A stretch of 5,371 nt of DNA from Burkholderiales bacterium (GTDB lineage Bacteria; Pseudomonadota; Gammaproteobacteria; Burkholderiales; Burkholderiaceae_C). The notes below the pieces were generated by a model, which had not been told where the DNA came from, did no database searches, and saw only the letters and a list, made by a program, of their open reading frames with translations. Each line of letters starts with the position of its first letter. The stretch's first letter is position 1. The position numbers were made by a program, and so were the translations under genes. Below are positions 4,635 to 5,371 of this stretch, piece after piece. The stretch covers positions 1-5,371 of the forward strand of contig JAABTC010000134.1 of NCBI GenBank assembly GCA_011390055.1, given 5' to 3'.

Positions 4635-5371
4635 TCAGGGGGCGGGTTGGGAAGGACGGAACCGCTTGTCTGCATCGTACGGAAAAACGTCGTGCACGTG
4701 GCCAGCCACGATACGCTCCTTGTGGCCCTGCCAGAAGGCTGCGTCGAGCAGGTCGGCGTGGTGCTGCAGGAAGACCTTGCGCACGCTCTCGTTGCCCAGC
4801 AGGAAAGGCGCGAAGGTTTCCGGGAACACGTCCTTGGGGCCGACGTGGTACCAGACCTCGCCGCTCATCTCTTCCTCGGCGTTGCGCGGCTCGGGCACGC
4901 GGCGGAAGTTGCAGTCGGTGATGTACTCGATCTCGTCGTAGTCGTAGAACACCACCTTGCCATGCCGCGTGACACCGAAGTTCTTCCACAGCATGTCGCC
5001 CGGAAAGATGTTGGCCGCCACCAGGTCCTTGATGGCGTTGCCGTATTCGATCACCGACGCTTCGATCTGGCTCGGGCTGGCTTCGGCCAGGTAGATGTTG
5101 AGCGGGATCATCCGGCGCTCGATGTAGAGGTGGCGAATGACGAGCACGTCGCCGTTGTCCTCGACCACGCTCGGGCAGTGGTGCTTCAGCTCGGCCACCA
5201 GCGCATCATCGAAGCGCGCGCGCGGGAAGGCGACGTTGCTGTACTCCAGGGTGTCGGCCATGCGGCCAACGCGGTCATGCGTCTTCACCAGCAGGTACTT
5301 GGCCATGATCTGGGCCCGCGTGGTGTCCTTGGGCGCCGGATAGAAATCCTTGATCACCTTGAAGACGTAAG
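4635..5371 (-). CDS. aceK: Isocitrate dehydrogenase kinase/phosphatase, C-terminal part (5' truncated by the window)
   Basis: AceK phosphorylates isocitrate dehydrogenase, switching it off so that isocitrate enters the glyoxylate shunt, and also removes the phosphate. About 244 C-terminal residues are visible of a protein usually near 580-600, and the frame runs off the right edge (YVFKVIKDF at the edge), so the GTG at 5357 is internal, not a start. Recognisable blocks: DFYPAPKDTTRAQ, KTHDRVGRMADTLE, VIRHLYIERRMIPLNIYL, the catalytic-loop segment NIFPGDMLWKNFGVTRHG (Asp codon 4997-4995), and the metal-binding VFYDYDEIEY (first Asp codon 4943-4941). They are followed by EPRNAEEEMSGEVWYHVGPKDVFPE and the C-terminal HVHDVFPY. 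Nothing key is missing from the visible part. The stop is 12 bases before the thiolase start. Regulation would lie upstream, out of view. Confidence 0.96.
   Translation of the reverse strand, partial: YVFKVIKDFYPAPKDTTRAQIMAKYLLVKTHDRVGRMADTLEYSNVAFPRARFDDALVAELKHHCPSVVEDNGDVLVIRHLYIERRMIPLNIYLAEASPSQIEASVIEYGNAIKDLVAANIFPGDMLWKNFGVTRHGKVVFYDYDEIEYITDCNFRRVPEPRNAEEEMSGEVWYHVGPKDVFPETFAPFLLGNESVRKVFLQHHADLLDAAFWQGHKERIVAGHVHDVFPYDADKRFRPSQPAP

Noticed and set aside
3397..4989. A 530-codon minus-strand open frame overlapping the thiolase and aceK
   Set aside because: Its translation is Arg/Gly-rich shadow sequence antiphase to two recognisable enzymes; open frames of this length are common in very GC-rich coding DNA. 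Only its last dozen codons are meaningful, as a thiolase remnant.

Overview
This window looks like a piece of a high-GC betaproteobacterial chromosome, most likely Burkholderiales of the Rubrivivax/Leptothrix/Methylibium kind. That placement rests on the strong G/C preference at third codon positions, the style of the acyl-CoA dehydrogenase and thiolase, and a recognisable aceK; it was made from memory of these families, without a search. The first ~77 bases do not fit: they are about 40% GC against about 71% in the next 99 bases, and they read as a piece of a Bacteroidota-type valyl-tRNA synthetase. The left edge is therefore probably a chimeric join (assembly or library artefact) rather than native sequence.

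Layout, left to right. Plus strand: the tail of a probable YbaK/EbsC-like aminoacyl-tRNA deacylase (about 75-176), then one base later a small four-cysteine DUF1289 protein (178-381), a 129-base gap, and a class I SAM-dependent methyltransferase (511-1245) with an odd Pro/Arg-rich tail. A short inverted repeat (1251-1267) sits in the convergent gap. All the rest is on the minus strand, in transcription order from the right edge: the C-terminal ~244 residues of isocitrate dehydrogenase kinase/phosphatase AceK (running off the window), an intact ACAT1/AtoB-type acetyl-CoA acetyltransferase (4622-3441), a REP-like palindrome (about 3309-3376), a LysE/RhtB-family exporter (3302-2655), a 66-codon unassigned ORF (2650-2450), and an intact acyl-CoA dehydrogenase (2437-1307).

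How the genes fit together. AceK sets the split of isocitrate between the TCA cycle and the glyoxylate shunt. The thiolase directly behind it handles acetyl-CoA/acetoacetyl-CoA, and the acyl-CoA dehydrogenase feeds the same pool from fatty or branched-chain acids. A shared theme of growth on acetate-yielding substrates is reasonable but inferred. The amino-acid/metabolite exporter and the plus-strand genes have no obvious part in it.

I see no evidence of a new defence, mobile or CRISPR system. The points that repay a second look are small-scale: the left-edge chimera, a vestigial second copy of the thiolase C-terminus 44 bases downstream of the real one, and the 66-codon ORF whose best-looking protein sequence switches reading frame.
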